DNA of 64,000 nucleotides from NCBI GenBank assembly GCA_964539805.1, contig CAZIKN010000011.1, positions 18,884 to 82,883 of the forward strand, given 5' to 3'. The stretch is from M3007 sp964539805. Lineage in GTDB: Bacteria; Bacteroidota; Bacteroidia; Chitinophagales; Saprospiraceae. This document shows positions 61,620-64,000 of the stretch, in pieces. Numbering within the stretch: the first letter of the stretch is position 1; each line of letters opens with the position of its first letter. The notes beneath the pieces are model-generated. The model was not told the DNA's origin, did not search any database, and saw nothing but the letters and a program-made list of their open reading frames with translations. The translations under genes and the position numbers were made by a program.

Positions 61620-63053
61620 ATGAATGTTTTAAAAGATATTGTCGCTTCCAAACTAAAGGAAATCAATGAATTATATCAACAATACAATTTCGTACAATTA
61701 AAACAGGATTTATCCGCATCCGTTTCGACCGCTCATGCACCTATCGCTTTTTATGAAAAATTGGCAAGGTATCAGGCGGCAAATATTCCTTTTTTTATTT
61801 CGGAATTCAAGCGAAAAAGTCCTTCAGAGGGTTGGATCAATCAATATGCCGACCTCCCCGAACAGCTGCACCGCTACGCGCATGCAGGAGCGGCGGCCAT
61901 ATCAGTACTAACGGATGAGCCCTTTTTCGGTGGTACCTATAATGACCTTTTACTCGCGAGACAGACTCTTTCGAAACTACCAGGGGAAAGGCCCCTGCTT
62001 CTGCAAAAGGAGTTTATCCTGGATCCCATACAGCTTTATTTGGCCAAAAAACATGGTGCTGATCTGATCCTGCTTATAGCCGCTATTTTGCCACCTGACA
62101 AGTTGGAGGAATTGCGCCTGTTGGCCGAATCTTTGGGCTTGGGTGTATTGGTTGAAGTACATGACGAAGAAGAATTCGAACAAATCAAACATCTTGACTT
62201 TCAAGTTCTTGGCGTAAACAACCGGGATTTGAAAACCTTTCGCACGGCGCTCAACCGCGTAAACGTACTGGCACAAAAGCCCGAGGCCAAAAACAGGTTT
62301 GTAGTAGCAGAATCCGGTGTGTTGCATTACAGGCATTTCCAGGCCGTTAGAAAGGCCCATGCTTTTTTAATTGGCACAGGACTGATGCGAAATGCTCAGC
62401 AAGAGCCAGATACACTTTCATTCCATGATTACTTTCGGGTAAAATCCGGCCCACTTTTCAAGGCTTGCGGCATACGGACACTTGAGATACTGAAGAAATT
62501 GGACCAAGCCAACGGCCCTGTACCCGATTGGGCCGGCATTAATTTTTCACCGCTCAGCAAACGACAGCCGAACCAAGAAGTTCTTTTATACCTGGAGCAA
62601 TTAACACCTTCACATGACTTGTGGACTATTTTAGTGGCCGTTTTTTACCATAATACGCCAGAGCAAATCATGGAGACATTGACAAAATATCCTTTCCGAA
62701 CGGTACAGTTATATGCCAATGATATAAGTCCTGAATTTGTATGCAGCCTGAAACAGCGCATCGTTCTGGCTCAGGCTATTCGGCAGGAAACTGATTTTAA
62801 GACAATCGAAGATTTTGCTCCTTTCGTTGACTTTTTTATCTTAGACGGCGCTTTACCGGGCAGTGGTCAATCTTCCCAAATTGCTATTCCCCCTGATTTC
62901 CCCTACCCTTTTTTGCGCGCAGGCGGCATCAGCATCCACAATCTCCAATTGGAACATGATATTCCCAATTGTATAGGCGTGGATATCGCCTCCGGTATAG
63001 AAACTGATGGCGAGGTGGATTGGGCCAAAATAGAAGCCATTGCGAAGCATTGA
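61620..63053 (+). CDS. trpCF: Bifunctional TrpC/TrpF (indole-3-glycerol-phosphate synthase / phosphoribosylanthranilate isomerase)
   Basis: A 477-aa fusion catalysing two consecutive steps of tryptophan synthesis. The TrpC half (about 1-260) has EFKRKSPSEGWIN, LLQKEFILDPIQLYLAKKHG, LVEVHDEEE, LGVNNRDLKTF and VAESGV. The TrpF half (about 275-477) has KACGIRT (catalytic Cys), GINFSPLSKR, LILDG-type FFILDGALPGSGQ (catalytic Asp) and GVDIASGIETDGE. Fusion of C and F is known from enterobacteria and some Bacteroidota. No other trp gene is nearby in the window. Confidence 0.93.
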   Translation: MNVLKDIVASKLKEINELYQQYNFVQLKQDLSASVSTAHAPIAFYEKLARYQAANIPFFISEFKRKSPSEGWINQYADLPEQLHRYAHAGAAAISVLTDEPFFGGTYNDLLLARQTLSKLPGERPLLLQKEFILDPIQLYLAKKHGADLILLIAAILPPDKLEELRLLAESLGLGVLVEVHDEEEFEQIKHLDFQVLGVNNRDLKTFRTALNRVNVLAQKPEAKNRFVVAESGVLHYRHFQAVRKAHAFLIGTGLMRNAQQEPDTLSFHDYFRVKSGPLFKACGIRTLEILKKLDQANGPVPDWAGINFSPLSKRQPNQEVLLYLEQLTPSHDLWTILVAVFYHNTPEQIMETLTKYPFRTVQLYANDISPEFVCSLKQRIVLAQAIRQETDFKTIEDFAPFVDFFILDGALPGSGQSSQIAIPPDFPYPFLRAGGISIHNLQLEHDIPNCIGVDIASGIETDGEVDWAKIEAIAKH

Positions 63054-63280
63054 CGGAGTTGACTCCGCAAGTGTCATATTTTTCATTTTAAGGCAAATAC
63101 CTTATTTTATATTATAATTTTAGGACAAGATCAAATGTATTCGCATGCCCAAAACATGCAAAAAAGTATATTTTTTTCGGAATAAAAAACATGCTTATTA
63201 AATACAAACAACTGATTATCAATTTTTTAAAACTTGTTTAAATGATTCAAATTTTAGGCAAAAAAAAATCTTAATTTTAC

Positions 63281-63384
63281 TTGACGTTCCAAATTTTGAT
63301 TGCTTATCTTTGTACCAGTTTTCATTTGGTTTTTTGGGGTTTATTAGCCGTCGGAGTGCGTTGCATTTCCGGCGGCTTTTTATT
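63281..63384 (+). ncRNA. Candidate small RNA (promoter plus immediate terminator)
   Basis: A promoter (TTG 63281-63283, 21-bp spacer, TATCTTTG 63305-63312) is followed about 35 nt later by a strong intrinsic terminator: AGCCGTCGGA (63346-63355) pairs with TCCGGCGGCT (63368-63377, one G-U pair) and TTTTATT follows. There is no ORF between them. A transcript of about 65 nt is predicted. The stem could also be an attenuator, but the next gene (recQ) starts more than 420 bp away. Confidence 0.5.
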
Positions 63385-63471
63385 GTACACACCTTAAGGA
63401 ACGATGCCGGAATAAAGGTACCAATTGATGCACCGTACCTATTAGATAGCATGACCATGTTTGTTTAGTCA

Positions 63472-63728
63472 TGATAAACATGAGTCATCCCGGAATTTGT
63501 GTCGCAAGGTGCATAGCACCGAAATCTTTGTAGCACCGGACAATCAATGATTTATGAGGTGCGTAGCACCGGAACTTCCATGCACAATGCTGCAAAAATT
63601 TCGGTGCTACGCACCTGCTGAATCTTGGGGATACCGCTCTCCCTACAAAGATTGCAGTGCTACGCACCTTTTTCGGGCTTTTTTCAGCGGAATCCTGCTA
63701 AAAATTCGGAATGACTCATGTTTTATCA
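63472..63728. mobile_element. MITE-like nested palindrome
   Basis: A 257-bp element with near-perfect terminal inverted repeats of about 27 bp (63472-63498 and 63702-63728, sharing TGATAAACATGAGTCAT apart from single changes). Inside lies a second inverted pair (AGGTGCATAGCACCGAAATC near 63507 and its partner near 63672) and a central palindrome GGTGCGTAGCACCG / CGGTGCTACGCACC (near 63559 and 63604). No transposase is encoded. GGTGCGTAGCACC-type units are seen as dispersed repeats in some Bacteroidota. Confidence 0.75.
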
Positions 63729-63807
63729 TTCCTTATTTAATATTACTTCGGTTCTTTGCACCCTCTTGTATCATCATGCAAACTACTTGCCCTCCAAACC
63801 AGCGCCT

Positions 63808-64000
63808 ATGACCCCACAGTCCGTTTTGCAACAATATTGGGGTTATTCTGCCTTTCGGCCAATGCAGGAAGATATTATTCACGCTGTCATGGAAGGGCGT
63901 GATACTTTGGCCTTGCTGCCTACAGGAGGGGGCAAATCCGTTTGTTATCAAGTGCCCGCTCTTTGTCAAGAGGGTATTTGCCTTGTCATCTCACCACTTA
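63808..64000 (+). CDS. recQ: RecQ-family DNA helicase, N-terminal part
   Basis: The window ends inside this gene (64 codons visible). MTPQSVLQQYWGYSAFRPMQ matches the RecQ zero-motif (F-R-P-x-Q), and LLPTGGGKSVCYQVPAL is helicase motif I, followed by motif Ia (CLVISPL). RecQ unwinds DNA in recombinational repair. Only the N-terminus is seen, so the HRDC and zinc regions cannot be judged. Confidence 0.92.
   Translation, partial: MTPQSVLQQYWGYSAFRPMQEDIIHAVMEGRDTLALLPTGGGKSVCYQVPALCQEGICLVISPL

Noticed and set aside
63054..63085. Terminator after trpCF (CGGAG-TTGA-CTCCG)
   Set aside because: The stem has only 5 bp and no immediate T run; too weak to annotate.
63472..63728. Tandem CRISPR-like or IS element at the right end
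   Set aside because: No spacer structure and no transposase; the nested inverted repeats fit a MITE-like element better.

Overview
The window looks like a chromosome segment of a Bacteroidota bacterium, probably of the Saprospiria/Chitinophagia type. The signs are TAnnTTTG-type -7 promoter elements, a type IX secretion (T9SS) sorting domain, a DUF1599 plus BT_3928-family pair, a DUF4252 protein, a pinensin-like class I lanthipeptide locus and an extracellular contractile injection system (eCIS) of the Afp/PVC/MAC type. One 100-bp assembly gap (36813-36912) lies inside tandem repeats. No rRNA or tRNA gene and no CRISPR array was seen.

Layout. 1-4.8 kb: a truncated secreted protein gene, a WGR-domain poly(ADP-ribose) polymerase with a small downstream partner, two thioredoxin-fold proteins and a Uma2-family nuclease. 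4.8-35.4 kb, all on the minus strand: one long eCIS locus, read from about 35.75 kb downwards. Its order is tail terminator (DUF4255), an unknown, one sheath, two tube proteins, DUF5908, LysM tube-spike adaptor, VgrG-like spike, an unknown, PAAR tip, gp25 baseplate, two very large baseplate proteins, a coiled-coil/fibre-like giant, tape measure, cargo genes, AAA+ ATPase, a membrane protein and a subtilisin-fold pseudoprotease. Two cargo genes lie between the tape measure and the ATPase. One protein ends in a PD-(D/E)XK-like nuclease domain and is followed by a likely immunity gene; the other carries an HExxH motif. Both have a short N-terminal FFG-containing segment that may mark them for loading.

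36-41 kb: housekeeping genes (a coupled 55-aa ORF, DUF1599, BT_3928), a DUF4252/T9SS protein and an alpha-helical repeat protein. 41.5-53.2 kb, plus strand: a class I lanthipeptide operon with two small unknown ORFs, LanC, full-length LanB, five precursor peptides with nearly identical 30-residue double-glycine leaders and different Cys-rich cores, a glycosyltransferase-like protein, an unknown, a C39 peptidase-ABC exporter and a HlyD-type adaptor. 53.2-64 kb: a lipoprotein, an orphan cas6, an EamA transporter, a WG-repeat protein, an AddB-like PD-(D/E)XK protein, an OmpA/PD40/TPR protein, a small HTH-like protein, a fused trpCF, a candidate small RNA, a nested-palindrome MITE-like element and the start of recQ.

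Two things run across the window. Short simple-sequence arrays with a 7-bp period sit in many intergenic gaps, above all within the eCIS operon. Several loci carry remnants (a four-helix-bundle protein tail, an unidentified tail beside the immunity gene), which suggests active turnover of cargo and accessory genes.
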